DNA of 64,000 nt from Ferirhizobium litorale (GTDB taxonomy: Bacteria > Pseudomonadota > Alphaproteobacteria > Rhizobiales > Rhizobiaceae): the NCBI GenBank assembly GCA_030028905.1, contig JALDYZ010000002.1:1-64000 (forward strand), in the 5' to 3' direction. Below are positions 53,512-63,717 of the stretch, piece by piece (positions within the stretch are counted from its first letter, which is position 1; each line of letters begins with the position of its first letter). Made by a program: the position numbers and the translations under genes. The notes under the pieces are model-generated. The model made no database searches. It was not told where the DNA came from and worked only from the letters and a program-made list of their open reading frames with translations.

Positions 53512-54366
53512 ATGATACCGTCCGAATTGCCGCGCCGTGCCGGCGTCGGTTTCAAGCCCGAACATTTCTCCGACATCATCGCCGGTTCGCAACCCGTCGG
53601 CTTCTTCGAAGTCCATGCCGAAAACTACATGGGCGCCGGCGGTCCGCCGCATGCAAGGCTCGGCAAGCTGCGCGAAGACTATGCGCTCTCCGTGCATGGC
53701 GTCGGCTTGTCGATCGGCTCGATGCAGTCTCTGGACAAGGAACATCTCGCACGGCTGAAGATCGTCTGCGATCGCTACCAGCCGGACAGCTTTTCAGAAC
53801 ACCTCGCCTGGTCGACGCATGACAGCGTATACCTCAATGACCTGTTGCCGCTGCCCTACACGGAAGAGACGCTCGACCGCGTGGTGGAGCATGTCGACCA
53901 GGTCCAGGCAGCGCTGAAGCGCCAGATGCTGCTCGAAAATCCGGCAACCTACCTGCTGTTCGAGGAAAGCACGATCGAGGAGACCGATTTCCTCGCCGAG
54001 GTGGTGCTTCGTACCGGCTGCGGCTTGCTTCTCGACGTCAACAACGTCTTCGTCGCCGCCACCAACCACCATATGGACCCGCGTGCCTATCTTGCCCGGT
54101 TCCCGCTCGAGTTTGTGCGCGAGATCCATCTGAGCGGCCATTCCGAAACGGTCGACGAAGCAGGAGCACCGCTGCTGATCGACAGCCACGACACGCCGGT
54201 CAAGGATCCGGTGTGGGCGCTCTACCAGGAACTGATCGACCGGACGGGCCCCGTTGCCAGCCTGGTCGAATGGGACAACGACGTGCCGCAATGGTCGGTA
54301 TTGCGCGCGGAGGCCGAAGCCGCCGAGGCGATTCTCCGCCGCGCCGCCCGGCGCAGCGCCGCGTGA
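53512..54366 (+). CDS. bufB: DUF692 MNIO-family bufferin-modifying enzyme
   Basis: The 284-residue TIM-barrel enzyme has the DUF692 hallmarks [71 protein letters not shown] and VEWDND. MNIO enzymes are multinuclear iron-dependent oxidases that modify Cys of RiPP precursors, with the metal ligands in the His, Asp, Glu and Asn motifs just listed. Here the substrates should be the two precursors upstream. Its stop overlaps a GTG start of the next gene. Confidence 0.92.
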   Translation: MIPSELPRRAGVGFKPEHFSDIIAGSQPVGFFEVHAENYMGAGGPPHARLGKLREDYALSVHGVGLSIGSMQSLDKEHLARLKIVCDRYQPDSFSEHLAWSTHDSVYLNDLLPLPYTEETLDRVVEHVDQVQAALKRQMLLENPATYLLFEESTIEETDFLAEVVLRTGCGLLLDVNNVFVAATNHHMDPRAYLARFPLEFVREIHLSGHSETVDEAGAPLLIDSHDTPVKDPVWALYQELIDRTGPVASLVEWDNDVPQWSVLRAEAEAAEAILRRAARRSAA

Positions 54367-54374
54367 GGCCCGCG

Positions 54375-55148
54375 ATGTCGACCGAAACACAGACGCGATT
54401 TGCAGCGGCACTGCAAGACGGGACGCTGCCCATTCCCGCGGGCCTTAACTCATGGAACGCAGGCCGGCCGGAGCGTCGCTTCGGCGTCTACCGCAACAAT
54501 GTAGCAGTCGGACTGATCGGCGCCCTCGCCTCGCGCTTCCCCGCCACGGAAAGGATCGTCGGGGAAGAGTTCTTCGCGGCCATGGCACGGGAGTTCATCC
54601 GGCATCACCCGCCCCGCTCGCCGCTGCTCCTGTCCTACGGCGACGACTTCGGCAATTTCGCCAAAGCATTCGAGCCGGCGCGGGCGCTTGCCTACCTGCC
54701 CGATATCATCCGCCTCGAGATCGCACGCGGCCATGCCTATCACGCGGCTGACGCGCAGCCGATGGCAGGCGACGTTCTTGCCGCCGTCGACCCATCACGA
54801 CTGGCAGGGCTGACCTTCGTCATGCATCCTTCAGCCTCGGTCGTCCGCTCGCCGCATCCGGTGGTGACGATCTGGGCGATGAATGCCGGCGAGATGGAGA
54901 TCGCGCCGATCGCCGGTCTGGCGGGCGAGGATGCCCTCATCGTTCGACCGCAGATGAACGTCGAGGTTCACCGGTTGCCACCCGGGGGAGCAGTATTCCT
55001 AGAGGCTCTCCAAACGGGTTCCACGCTTGCGGCAGCGGTCGAGTCGGCAAGCGCTGACTCCGCCGACTTCAATCTTTCCGCCAATATTGCCGGCGCCCTC
55101 GGGGCCGGCGCATTCGCCGCTGTTCACCAGCCGCCAGCAGGAGATTAG
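54375..55148 (+). CDS. bufC: DUF2063 bufferin partner protein
   Basis: The protein has about 257 residues from ATG 54,375; a GTG at 54,363 overlaps the bufB stop (GTGA) and may be the real coupled start. It has the DUF2063 N-terminal helical DNA-binding-like domain (TRFAAALQDGTLPIPAGL, RRFGVYRNNVAVGLIGALASRFPATERIVGEEFF) and a C-terminal beta part. DUF2063 proteins pair with DUF692 enzymes and are thought to present the precursor to the enzyme. Confidence 0.88.
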   Translation: MSTETQTRFAAALQDGTLPIPAGLNSWNAGRPERRFGVYRNNVAVGLIGALASRFPATERIVGEEFFAAMAREFIRHHPPRSPLLLSYGDDFGNFAKAFEPARALAYLPDIIRLEIARGHAYHAADAQPMAGDVLAAVDPSRLAGLTFVMHPSASVVRSPHPVVTIWAMNAGEMEIAPIAGLAGEDALIVRPQMNVEVHRLPPGGAVFLEALQTGSTLAAAVESASADSADFNLSANIAGALGAGAFAAVHQPPAGD

Positions 55149-55150
55149 CC

Positions 55151-55633
55151 GTGAACGAGGATCTTTCCATGTCGGTTATGGACCACCAGACAATGCTGCA
55201 AAGGCTCTACGGCCTGCTCAAGCTTCTCGACCGCATCCCGCATGACCTGATCGCCCTCATCGCCCGCCTCTCGGTCGGTGCCGTCTTCTGGCGATCTGGC
55301 CAGACGAAGGTGGACGGCTGGCACGTCACGGACACTGCGGTCTATCTCTTCGAGCACGAGTACAAGCTGCCCTTCATCGACCCGTGGCTCGCCGCGCATC
55401 TTGCCGCCTTTGCCGAGCACTTTTTCCCAATCCTGCTCTTCATCGGCCTGGCAAGCCGTCTTTCCGCCCTCGCCCTGCTCGGCATGACGCTGGTCATCGA
55501 GATCTTCGTCTATCCCGACGCCTGGCCGACGCACGGTACCTGGGCGGTATGCTTCCTCGTCATCATCGCCGGCGGACCGGGACGGCTCTCGCTCGATCAC
55601 CTGATCGCACGCCATTTCGACCGGCGCCACTGA
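55151..55633 (+). CDS. bufD: DoxX-family membrane protein of the bufferin operon
   Basis: The 160-residue protein has four hydrophobic segments in the DoxX pattern (LIALIARLSVGAVFWRSGQTK, LAAFAEHFFPILLFIGLASRLSALALLGM, WAVCFLVIIAGGPGRLSLDH). DoxX-like genes commonly end bufferin operons, with an unknown role, possibly redox. GTG 55,151 lies two bases after the bufC stop; ATG 55,169 behind GAGGA is an alternative start. Confidence 0.85.
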   Translation: MNEDLSMSVMDHQTMLQRLYGLLKLLDRIPHDLIALIARLSVGAVFWRSGQTKVDGWHVTDTAVYLFEHEYKLPFIDPWLAAHLAAFAEHFFPILLFIGLASRLSALALLGMTLVIEIFVYPDAWPTHGTWAVCFLVIIAGGPGRLSLDHLIARHFDRRH

Positions 55634-55814
55634 CGCCGATCGCGCACCGCTCTCTCGATATCGCCGCCGGCCCACCCGAGTTGACGCCGGCGGCGAAGCA
55701 CTCCAGAACTGTCACATTTCCGAATGGCGTTTCCAGCAGGATGCATGACACATGCCGGTCAAAGCTGCAGTGCGACCCGGAAACGGACTATGTTGAGAAC
55801 GGGGACAGCCGGCC

Positions 55815-56774
55815 ATGCCATCCAAGACGATTGACCATGCAATTACCGCCAGATCTCTGAAGTCTGCGGCGACCGACCCCACCCACGCCGGCATCCTGTC
55901 CTTCATGCGACGCAAGTACTCCAAGAGCCTGAAGGGCGTCGATGTCGCCGTGTGGGGGATCCCCTTCGATGCCGCAACCTCAAACAGGCCCGGCGCCCGC
56001 TTCGGGCCTCAGGCCATCCGTCGCGCCTCGGCCATCTTCGACAATGATCCGCAATATCCCTTCGCCCGCGACCTCTTCGCTGACATGGCAGTCATTGACT
56101 ATGGCGATTGCCTGCTTGACTACGGCAACCACCAGAAGACGCCAGCGACGATCGAACGGGAAGCTTCCAGGGTGTTGAACAGCGGTGCTTTCCTGCTGAC
56201 CCTCGGGGGCGACCACTTCGTCACCTGGCCGCTGCTGAAAGCCCACGCGGCCAAGCACGGCCCGCTGGCGCTGGTGCAGTTCGATGCCCATCAGGACACA
56301 TGGTTCGATGAGGCCAAGCGCATCGATCACGGCTCCTTCGTCGCCCGCGCAGTGCGCGACGGCATCATCAACCCGGACCGGTCGATCCAGATCGGTATCC
56401 GGACCCATGCGCCCGAGGACTGCGGCATGAGGATCATCTATGGCCACGAGGTTGAGGATATGAGCCCGACCGCCCTCGCTTCGTTGATCGTCAGCCATAC
56501 CCAGGGCGTACCCGCATACCTCACCTTCGACATCGATTGCCTCGACCCGGCATTTGCGCCGGGCACCGGCACTCCTGTCGCCGGCGGGCCGAGCAGTGCA
56601 AAGATCCTCTCCGTGCTGCAACGGCTGCACCAGCTCGACATCCGCGGCGCCGATGTCGTCGAGGTCGCTCCGGCCTACGACCATGCGGACGTGACGGCGA
56701 TTGCCGGCGCCACTATCGCCATGTACATGCTCGGTCTCCACGCCGAGCGACTTGCCCGCCAGCGCGAAGGCTGA
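55815..56774 (+). CDS. speB: Agmatinase/ureohydrolase family protein
   Basis: The 319-residue enzyme has the ureohydrolase metal motifs GGDHFVTWPL near 135, VQFDAHQDTWFD near 155 and FDIDCLDPAFAPGTGTPVAGG near 237-257. All the Mn-binding His and Asp are present. It would hydrolyse agmatine to putrescine and urea, although guanidinobutyrase and related enzymes look alike. The gene stands alone between the bufferin operon and argC. Confidence 0.85.
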   Translation: MPSKTIDHAITARSLKSAATDPTHAGILSFMRRKYSKSLKGVDVAVWGIPFDAATSNRPGARFGPQAIRRASAIFDNDPQYPFARDLFADMAVIDYGDCLLDYGNHQKTPATIEREASRVLNSGAFLLTLGGDHFVTWPLLKAHAAKHGPLALVQFDAHQDTWFDEAKRIDHGSFVARAVRDGIINPDRSIQIGIRTHAPEDCGMRIIYGHEVEDMSPTALASLIVSHTQGVPAYLTFDIDCLDPAFAPGTGTPVAGGPSSAKILSVLQRLHQLDIRGADVVEVAPAYDHADVTAIAGATIAMYMLGLHAERLARQREG

Positions 56775-56949
56775 TGCAGTTGGCGCGTGTCCAGGCGCGC
56801 TGCTTGCTCTACGCCGCTTCAAATTCGAGCCGACCTGGTTTATATGAAGCGCAGTATTCGGAAGGAGCTTGCGCGAGAGCCCGACATGCGCGCAAGCAGA
56901 TCGCGCATTGAATCCGGAAATTCTGATAACCGACTGAAAAGGCAGGACA

Positions 56950-57882
56950 ATGAAAGCGAAGATCTTCATCGACGGCGAGCACGGCACCACGGGTCTGCAG
57001 ATCCGCACGCGCATGGCCGGGCGACGCGATGTCGAACTGCTTTCCATTCCCGAGGCCGAGCGCCGCAATGCCGCAATGCGCGAGGACCTGCTGAACAGCG
57101 CCGATATCGCCATCCTTTGCCTGCCGGACGACGCCTCCAAGGAAGCAGTACGCATGCTGGAAGGCAACAACAAGGTGCGGATTATCGATACTTCCACCGC
57201 CTACCGCGTCGACCCGAACTGGGCCTACGGCTTTGCCGAGATGGACAAGGAACAAGGCGCGAAGATCCGCGATACGCGCCTCGTAGCCAATCCCGGCTGC
57301 TACCCGACCGGCGCCATAGGACTGATCCGCCCGCTGCGCGCCGCCGGCATCCTGCCGGACGGCTATCCCGTCTCGATCAATGCCGTCTCCGGATATAGCG
57401 GTGGCGGCAAGCAGATGATCGCCCAGATCGAGGATCCCGAAAATCCGGACCCGATCACCGCGCCGCACTTCCTCTACGGCCTGCCGCTAAAGCACAAGCA
57501 CGTCCCGGAGATGACCGTGCATGGCAGGCTCGATCGCGCGCCCCTCTTCTCGCCGTCGGTCGGCAAGTTCGCCCAGGGCATGATCGTGCAGGTGCCGCTG
57601 CATCTCGAAGACCTGCAAACCGGCAGCACCCTCGAGAGCATCCACGCCGCCCTTTCCGCGCACTATGCCGGGCTGGACATCGTCACCGTCGTGCCGCTTT
57701 CCGAAAGCACGGGCCTGGCCCGCATCGATGCGACCGAACTTGCCGGCAAAGACACGATGAAGCTCTTCGTTTTCGGCACGCCCAGCGGCAGCCACGTCAA
57801 TCTCGTCGCCCTGCTCGACAACCTCGGCAAGGGTGCATCAGGCGCGGCCGTCCAGAACATGGACCTGATGTTGTCGGCGTAG
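56950..57882 (+). CDS. argC: N-acetyl-gamma-glutamyl-phosphate reductase
   Basis: The 310-residue protein is the short type-2 Arg[12 protein letters not shown] at the NADPH-binding start, the catalytic Cys in [11 protein letters not shown] near 117, and the later [10 protein letters not shown]. It reduces N-acetylglutamyl phosphate to the semialdehyde in arginine synthesis. ATG 56,950 follows AGGACA at a good distance. It stands alone, as is common in rhizobia. Confidence 0.95.
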   Translation: MKAKIFIDGEHGTTGLQIRTRMAGRRDVELLSIPEAERRNAAMREDLLNSADIAILCLPDDASKEAVRMLEGNNKVRIIDTSTAYRVDPNWAYGFAEMDKEQGAKIRDTRLVANPGCYPTGAIGLIRPLRAAGILPDGYPVSINAVSGYSGGGKQMIAQIEDPENPDPITAPHFLYGLPLKHKHVPEMTVHGRLDRAPLFSPSVGKFAQGMIVQVPLHLEDLQTGSTLESIHAALSAHYAGLDIVTVVPLSESTGLARIDATELAGKDTMKLFVFGTPSGSHVNLVALLDNLGKGASGAAVQNMDLMLSA

Positions 57883-57999
57883 TCGTCGTGACCAATCAAT
57901 ATCTCTACGACAAAGGGTCCGCCGCAACCGCCGCGGGCCTTCTGCATCTTTTGGATGTCAGTCCCTAACCGTCACGGCGGTTTCCGGCGGATACTCGCC

Positions 58000-59061
58000 C
58001 TAAAAAACCCGCCAATGGGCAATGGCGAAGCCAAGCACGATCAGCGCACCGGCCTGATGCATCAACGCCCAGGCCAGCGGAACCTGCAGCACCAGCGTGA
58101 TCACGCCGATTGCCGCCTGCATGCACACCATCACGAACAGCACGACCGACCGTCGGGCGTGGGTGGTCTGCGGTGCGGCGCGCAGGCACTGGATCATGTG
58201 GAGAAGCGCCAGGGTGAAGAGGGTGTAGGCACCAAGCCGGTGGACAAACTGCACCGTCTTCGGGTTCTCGAAGAGATTGATCCACCCTGGTTGCTGGATG
58301 AAGAGGTCGCCCGGGACGAGCGCGCCGTCCATCAGGGGCCATGTCGTATAGGACAATCCGGCGTCGAGTCCGGCAACGAGCGCGCCGAGATAGATCTGGA
58401 ACAGCACCATCAGGGCAACGACCATCGCCATGCGGCGTGACCCCGGCGACGGGATCGGATCATCGGAATGAGGTGAAAGCCCGCGCATGATCCACGTCGC
58501 GGCGGCAAAGATGAGACAGGCGATGGTCAGGTGCGTCGCAAGCCGGTACTGGCTGACAGAGACGCGGTCGGCAAGCCCGGACGATACCATCCACCAGCCG
58601 ATGAAGCCCTGGAAGCCACCCAGCGCCAGAAGTGCGAGAAGCGGCAGGCGCAACCGTCTTTCGATCCTGCCCGTCACCCAGAAGACCAACAGCGGCACCG
58701 CGAAGATCACGCCGATGCCGCGTGCCAGCAATCGGTGCGCCCACTCCCACCAGAAGATCGTCTTGAACTCGTCGACGCTCATGTGCGTGTTGAGTTCGCT
58801 GTATTGCGGGATGCGCTGGTAGAGCTTGAACTCCTCCTCCCACTCGGCGGCGGTGAGCGGCGGGATGACGCCGTGGATCGGCTTCCATTCAGTGATCGAA
58901 AGACCGGAATCGGTGAGGCGGGTGGCACCGCCGACAAGCACGAGGCAGAAAAGCGTCACAAGCACGACGCCGAGCCATATGCGCAAGGCCAGACGATTTC
59001 TTTCCTCGCGGCGCATCTCTCTGCGGATCTTGCCCTCGGCGGCTGCCCTTGCGACTGTCAT
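58000..59061 (-). CDS. ctaA: Heme A synthase (COX15/CtaA type)
   Basis: ATG 59,061 behind AAGGAG gives 353 residues with eight predicted membrane helices. Conserved parts include [80 protein letters not shown] and [10 protein letters not shown]. The His residues are heme ligands. It oxidises heme O to heme A for cytochrome aa3 oxidase. A DUF2842 gene lies next to it, divergently. Confidence 0.95.
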   Translation of the reverse strand: MTVARAAAEGKIRREMRREERNRLALRIWLGVVLVTLFCLVLVGGATRLTDSGLSITEWKPIHGVIPPLTAAEWEEEFKLYQRIPQYSELNTHMSVDEFKTIFWWEWAHRLLARGIGVIFAVPLLVFWVTGRIERRLRLPLLALLALGGFQGFIGWWMVSSGLADRVSVSQYRLATHLTIACLIFAAATWIMRGLSPHSDDPIPSPGSRRMAMVVALMVLFQIYLGALVAGLDAGLSYTTWPLMDGALVPGDLFIQQPGWINLFENPKTVQFVHRLGAYTLFTLALLHMIQCLRAAPQTTHARRSVVLFVMVCMQAAIGVITLVLQVPLAWALMHQAGALIVLGFAIAHWRVF

Positions 59062-59184
59062 GACTGCTCCTTGATCGATAGCGGTTGATTTGCAACACAT
59101 GGCCATGCAAAACAAGTCCCGCTGTTTTGCGGCATCCGGTCGCGCCCCCGGGCCGGGCGGCACGGCCTGACGGAAAGAGAATTC

Positions 59185-59394
59185 ATGCCCATTCGCCTCA
59201 AGAAGTTCATCGGAACGATCCTCATCATTATTCTCGTGCTCGTCTACGCGCTGGTGGCGACGACGATCGCCAGCCGCACGCTCGGCGCATCCTCGGGATG
59301 GGTGCATCTCGCCTATTTCGCCTTGTCCGGGCTGCTCTGGATCCTGCCGGCCATGGTCATCATCAAATGGATGGCCGGGCCGCGGCAGAAGTAG
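59185..59394 (+). CDS. DUF2842 small membrane protein
   Basis: The 69-residue protein has two hydrophobic helices ([22 protein letters not shown] and [24 protein letters not shown]) with MAGPRQ at the end, the usual DUF2842 pattern. These proteins often lie beside COX15 in alphaproteobacteria, which suggests a link to the respiratory chain. The role is unknown. Confidence 0.88.
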   Translation: MPIRLKKFIGTILIIILVLVYALVATTIASRTLGASSGWVHLAYFALSGLLWILPAMVIIKWMAGPRQK

Positions 59395-59619
59395 CAGTTA
59401 CGGACATTAATCGTCCGATAACCGAGATGAACGGAATACCCGTTGTCGCTTCAGACGTTAAAGCAAAAATACCCGATGTTCTTGTAGGATGGCGGCACAG
59501 GTAAAAGTCGTTGCTGGAGATTGTTCCGTGCCTGCCCCGCATCCGGATTGCTTGAGAATGCACCGTTCAACCGGTTGCGGCAGCGGCGTCTTCGTCGCGA
59601 TGGAAGCAGCATCGGCACG

Positions 59620-60783
59620 ATGACAGGCAATCTCGACATCACGATCTTCGACGACATGACTTCAGTCGAGGACGCCTGGCGGCGGCTCGAGGCCGACGAA
59701 AACTGTTCGCTGCATCAAAGCTACGACTGGTGCAATGCATGGAGGCTAACCAACGGTATGCCCCTGGCGATCGTCTTCGCGTCGCTTGGCGGCGAGCCGG
59801 CCTTCATCCTGCCGCTCGAGATCGTCCGCAACAACGTGGTGCGGGTCGCACAATTCGTCGGCGATCGCTTCAGCAACATCAACACCGGTCTTTTTTCCCC
59901 AATATTCCTGGACGCGCCGGAGAGCGGCCGGTTTGCGGAAATCATGGAGCACGTCGCCGGACTGCTGGCGGGCCGAACGGACCTCGTCTCGCTGCGCAAT
60001 GTGCCACTCGTCTGGCGCGGTGTCCGGAGCCCCCTCGCCCAGCTTCCCTCGGTGGAAAACCAGAACAGCGCGTTTCAGCTGGAGATCGCATCATCCTTTC
60101 AGAAAACGATTGCCCGACTGGACAGGAAGAAGCGGCTCAAGCGGTTCCGCAACCAGACTCGCAAGCTCGAGGCGGCCGGCGGCTATGACCACATTGTTGC
60201 GACCGACGCCGGCGATCGGCATGCACTGCTCGACCGGTTTTTCCAACAGAAAGCGGAGCGCTTCCGCTCACGTAGCCTTCCCAACGTCTTTCAGGCCCCC
60301 GAAACCCAGATCTTCTTCCACCGACTGCTCGATCTCGAGCCCATCGGCAGGAGCAAACCGCTGGAGATGCATGCACTTTGCCTGCGCGGCGAGCACGAAG
60401 GGCACATCGCCGCTATCGCCGCGCTCTCGCGCAAGGGCGACCATGTGATCTGCCAGTTCGGTTCGATCGATGAAAGCGTGCTCGCAGAAGCGAGCCCCGG
60501 TGAATTCCTGTTCTGGCTGATGATCGAACAGGCAAGCGCAAGAGACGTCGCCATCTTCGATTTCGGCATCGGCGACCAGCCCTACAAGCGCGCTTGGTGC
60601 ACCCGCGAAACGATCCACCACGACATCCTTCTGCCCGTCTCCCAGCTTGGCGCGTTCGCAGCTCTGGCCCATCGGGGCGTCACGCGAACCAAGGCTGCAA
60701 TCAAGGAAATGCCGCAGGTATATGCGCTGCTGCAACGACTGCGCGCAAAAAACTGGCCGCGGCGAGGTGCCCAGTCTTCGTGA
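59620..60783 (+). CDS. GNAT/FemAB-like acetyltransferase (BioF2-like domain)
   Basis: ATG 59,620 gives 387 residues; the longer frame upstream is not used. It has a middle region typical of the CelD/BcsL-type GNAT domain (KRLKRFRNQTRKLEAAGG, then FFQQKAERFRSR) and a C-terminal FDFGIGDQPYKRAWC. Such proteins often work in exopolysaccharide loci, where they may acylate sugars. It lies beside the exopolysaccharide genes, convergent with the Wzz-like gene. Confidence 0.85.
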   Translation: MTGNLDITIFDDMTSVEDAWRRLEADENCSLHQSYDWCNAWRLTNGMPLAIVFASLGGEPAFILPLEIVRNNVVRVAQFVGDRFSNINTGLFSPIFLDAPESGRFAEIMEHVAGLLAGRTDLVSLRNVPLVWRGVRSPLAQLPSVENQNSAFQLEIASSFQKTIARLDRKKRLKRFRNQTRKLEAAGGYDHIVATDAGDRHALLDRFFQQKAERFRSRSLPNVFQAPETQIFFHRLLDLEPIGRSKPLEMHALCLRGEHEGHIAAIAALSRKGDHVICQFGSIDESVLAEASPGEFLFWLMIEQASARDVAIFDFGIGDQPYKRAWCTRETIHHDILLPVSQLGAFAALAHRGVTRTKAAIKEMPQVYALLQRLRAKNWPRRGAQSS

Positions 60784-60818
60784 CTGAGACGGCGGTTGCC
60801 GCCGGTCGGTGACACGCG

Positions 60819-62942
60819 CTACGCAGCTTCCTTGCCGGGATCGGAACGACCGCTGCTTCGCGAGGCCGACATCAGCACCAGATCCTCGTAACCGGCATCG
60901 CCAAAGGCCTGGAACAACTCTACAAGTTCCTCTTCCTTTGGATCAGGAACGGACAGGATGATCGACGCCGGCTTGCCTTGAGTCAGCTTTGCGACACTCT
61001 GGATGCTGGCCGGACCACACTCCACGAGTACGACGTCGTAGGTGTTCGATAGAGCATCGATGACTATCGACAAACGATTGGCACCGCGCATCGCCAGCTT
61101 GGTATCGGCATTGCCATGGGGAATGATGTGGGCCGCGGAAAGCCTGTCCTGATGGATCGTGTCGGCAAAGGCAGCCTCGCCGGTCAGCAGGTCCGTGATC
61201 CCTGGAAAATCGGCGGAATCGGCCATCAGCCTCGTCGGGCAGGCAGTACCAGTCATGTCGAGAAGCACGGTCTTCGATCCGGCATCGGCAATCTCGCGAG
61301 CCAGCATGACCGTCGCGGTCGACCCGTCGTCACCGGATGGTGAAATACTGATCGCCAGGTTGATCCCCGTCTCCTTGAGGTAGGCGGCGACCGAACGGAC
61401 GGAATACTCGCTGTCCTCTTCGCCCGCTTCGGCGTGGCCATCCGTCCCGGCAAAGGCAAGCATGCTGGAAGCCGCGAAGTGGGCGTCCGTCTCTTGCTGG
61501 GAGTCATCCCCGTCGAAGCCGCTGCCGGAACGTGACGCCGCTGTCGGTCTGAGCGCACGGCCGCTGAACAGTTCGAGAAGCAGGATGATCGCCGAACTGA
61601 TGATCAGCGTCGCCAGCGAGGCAACGATGACGATCGGGATGACCTTCGGGAAATGCGGCTCTGTCGGCACGACGGCGTTCGAGATGACCCGAGCATCGGC
61701 GGGGCTTGAATTCTGGTCGGAACGCGACGAGGCCTCACGGTAGCGCGCAAGGTAGGTCTCGAGCAACTGGCGCTGGGCGGCGGCTTCGCGTTCAAGCGCC
61801 TTCAAGCCAACCTCGTCCTCGCCGGCACGCGCGGAATCCGCCTTGATCTGGTTCAACTGCTGTACCAACTGGCCTTCGCGCCGCTGCGCCACCTTTGCCT
61901 CGTTTTCGAGACTGGAGAGGATCTTGCGAGTCTCTTCGTCGATCTGTCGGCGGATGCCGGCAAGCTGGGCCCTCAGCCCCTTGAGCCGGGGGTGTCCCTC
62001 GAGCATGGTCGTGGAGAGATCCGCGATCTGACCCTGCAGATTGGCTTCGGTTTCCTTCAGCCGCTGGATCATCTGAGAGCCCACGACGTCGGTCAGCGTG
62101 TCGGCGGGTCGCCCTGCCTCGATGACGTCGCGTACGCTTGCCGCACGCGCCTCCGCGGTCGCCCGTTCACCCCGCACGCGGGCAAGCTCGCCGGATATGT
62201 CGTTGAGCTGTTGGCCCGCGAAATTGGCGGCGTTCGTGGTCGGCAAAAGGTCTGCGTCCGACCTGTAGTCGGCGACCTTGCGCTCCGCTTCCCTGACCTT
62301 GTCGCGAAGATTGGCGATTTCCGGCTCGAGCCATCGGGTGGCCTCGGAATTGGAGTCGAGCTTGGCGCCGCTTTGCAGCGCCTGGTAGACCTCGGCGATC
62401 TTGTTGGGTATCGCCGCCGCCAGCTTGGGATCGCTGGAGGTGAACTGGATGCCGATGACCCGGGACCTCTCGACCTGATAGACCTGCAGCCTTTCGGTGA
62501 ATTCCTTGATCACCCGCTCCTCGGGCGCCATGTCGAGCGGGTTCTTCCGCAATCCAACCAGAACCAGGATCTCCGACAAAGCGGAGGGATTGGCCTGCGG
62601 ATCGAACTCCTTCAGTTCATAGAGCTTCATGTCGCGGGCAACCTGCTTGATGAGGTCGACCGATTGCAGCACCTGTACCTGACTTGCAATGTTCAGTTCG
62701 TCCAGAACCTGGCTGTCGACGCCGGCGGTGTCGCGCGTGGCAAACGCAGGGGCTCGCGGCTCGATCAGGAGACGGGTTTCGCTGCGATAGCTCGGCGTGA
62801 TCATGCTTGCTGTCGCGAAAGCGATTCCGGCCACGGCTGCGGTCGCCATCAGGATCCTGCGGCGCCGTTGCCAGACCGCACGGAAAAGATGACCGAGGTC
62901 AATGTCCACGTCCTGATTGTGACTATTGCTGACGCCTGGCAT
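60819..62942 (-). CDS. Wzz/ExoP-like exopolysaccharide transport protein with degenerate kinase domain
   Basis: ATG 62,942 behind GGAG gives 707 residues. A Wzz domain has membrane helices near 31-50 and 430-452, with a long coiled-coil periplasmic region between. The cytosolic C-terminal part (about 520-690) has the shape of a bacterial tyrosine kinase, but all nucleotide motifs are damaged: Walker A reads PSGDDGSTAT without Lys, Walker A' reads LLDMTG, and Walker B reads VVLVEC without Asp. No Tyr cluster follows. It should control chain length or export as a co-polymerase without kinase activity. It is divergent from the export lipoprotein gene. Confidence 0.88.
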   Translation of the reverse strand: MPGVSNSHNQDVDIDLGHLFRAVWQRRRRILMATAAVAGIAFATASMITPSYRSETRLLIEPRAPAFATRDTAGVDSQVLDELNIASQVQVLQSVDLIKQVARDMKLYELKEFDPQANPSALSEILVLVGLRKNPLDMAPEERVIKEFTERLQVYQVERSRVIGIQFTSSDPKLAAAIPNKIAEVYQALQSGAKLDSNSEATRWLEPEIANLRDKVREAERKVADYRSDADLLPTTNAANFAGQQLNDISGELARVRGERATAEARAASVRDVIEAGRPADTLTDVVGSQMIQRLKETEANLQGQIADLSTTMLEGHPRLKGLRAQLAGIRRQIDEETRKILSSLENEAKVAQRREGQLVQQLNQIKADSARAGEDEVGLKALEREAAAQRQLLETYLARYREASSRSDQNSSPADARVISNAVVPTEPHFPKVIPIVIVASLATLIISSAIILLLELFSGRALRPTAASRSGSGFDGDDSQQETDAHFAASSMLAFAGTDGHAEAGEEDSEYSVRSVAAYLKETGINLAISISPSGDDGSTATVMLAREIADAGSKTVLLDMTGTACPTRLMADSADFPGITDLLTGEAAFADTIHQDRLSAAHIIPHGNADTKLAMRGANRLSIVIDALSNTYDVVLVECGPASIQSVAKLTQGKPASIILSVPDPKEEELVELFQAFGDAGYEDLVLMSASRSSGRSDPGKEAA

Positions 62943-63135
62943 ACCCGACTCCAAAGGCAAAACTGAAAGAGAAGCTAAACGAACATGGTAACCCAAGGGT
63001 TAATGGGCGAACTGCCGCCGTCGATTGCAACCCACCTCTCATGAACCAAGATTTTGGATGCGACATTTACCGGACGTTAACCATGATGGTTCGATAACAG
63101 GTTGAAACTGATATTATTTTGGAGCGGGTTTGCAG
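62943..63135. promoter_or_regulatory. Divergent exopolysaccharide promoter region
   Basis: The 193-bp spacer separates the divergent Wzz-like and Wza-like genes and must hold both promoters. The part near 63,040-63,125 is AT-richer. No operator was identified. Confidence 0.4.
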
Positions 63136-63711
63136 ATGCAATCCTCAACGTCGGGACATGTGTTTGCACTTGCCGTTGCCGCGGTCGTCGCGGTGCTTGC
63201 GGGCTGCACGACGTACAAGCCAGCGCCGAAGGCGTTTCACGAGGCGACCATCCAGCCCTACACCCTGGACGCAGGCGACAGGCTGCGCATCACCGTCTTC
63301 GAACAGGCGGGGCTGACCAATACCTACACTGTCGACCAGGCCGGATACATTGCCTTCCCGCTGGTAGGGCAAGTGCCCGCACGAGGCCAGACGTTGCAGC
63401 AACTCGAAGGCGTCGTCGCGCAGAAGCTGAAACAGGGTTACCTGCGCGATCCGGACGTCTCGATTGAAGTCGATCGCTATCGTTCGGTCTTCGTCATGGG
63501 AGAAGTCGGTCAGGCGGGGCAATATTCCTATGTCCCGGGCATGACGGTGCAGAATGCCATCGCGGTTGCCGGCGGATTTTCGAGCCGAGGATATCAGGGC
63601 AATGTCGACATTACCCGCAAGATCAACGGGGACATCGTCACCGGCCGTGTTTCGATATCCGATCCCGTCATGGCCGGCGACACGATCTATGTGCGCGAGC
63701 GGTTGTTCTGA
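63136..63711 (+). CDS. Polysaccharide export lipoprotein (Wza/ExoF-like)
   Basis: ATG 63,136 gives 191 residues; TTG 63,130 would add two. A lipoprotein signal ends in VLAGC. A poly-saccharide export domain follows (TLDAGDRLRITVFEQAGLTNTY, VDQAGYIAFPLVGQV) with a SLBB-like part (SVFVMGEVGQAGQYSYVPGMTVQNAIAVAGGF). It should form or gate an outer-membrane channel for exopolysaccharide. The glycosyltransferase gene starts seven bases later, so it is one operon. Confidence 0.92.
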   Translation: MQSSTSGHVFALAVAAVVAVLAGCTTYKPAPKAFHEATIQPYTLDAGDRLRITVFEQAGLTNTYTVDQAGYIAFPLVGQVPARGQTLQQLEGVVAQKLKQGYLRDPDVSIEVDRYRSVFVMGEVGQAGQYSYVPGMTVQNAIAVAGGFSSRGYQGNVDITRKINGDIVTGRVSISDPVMAGDTIYVRERLF

Positions 63712-63717
63712 CGCGTC

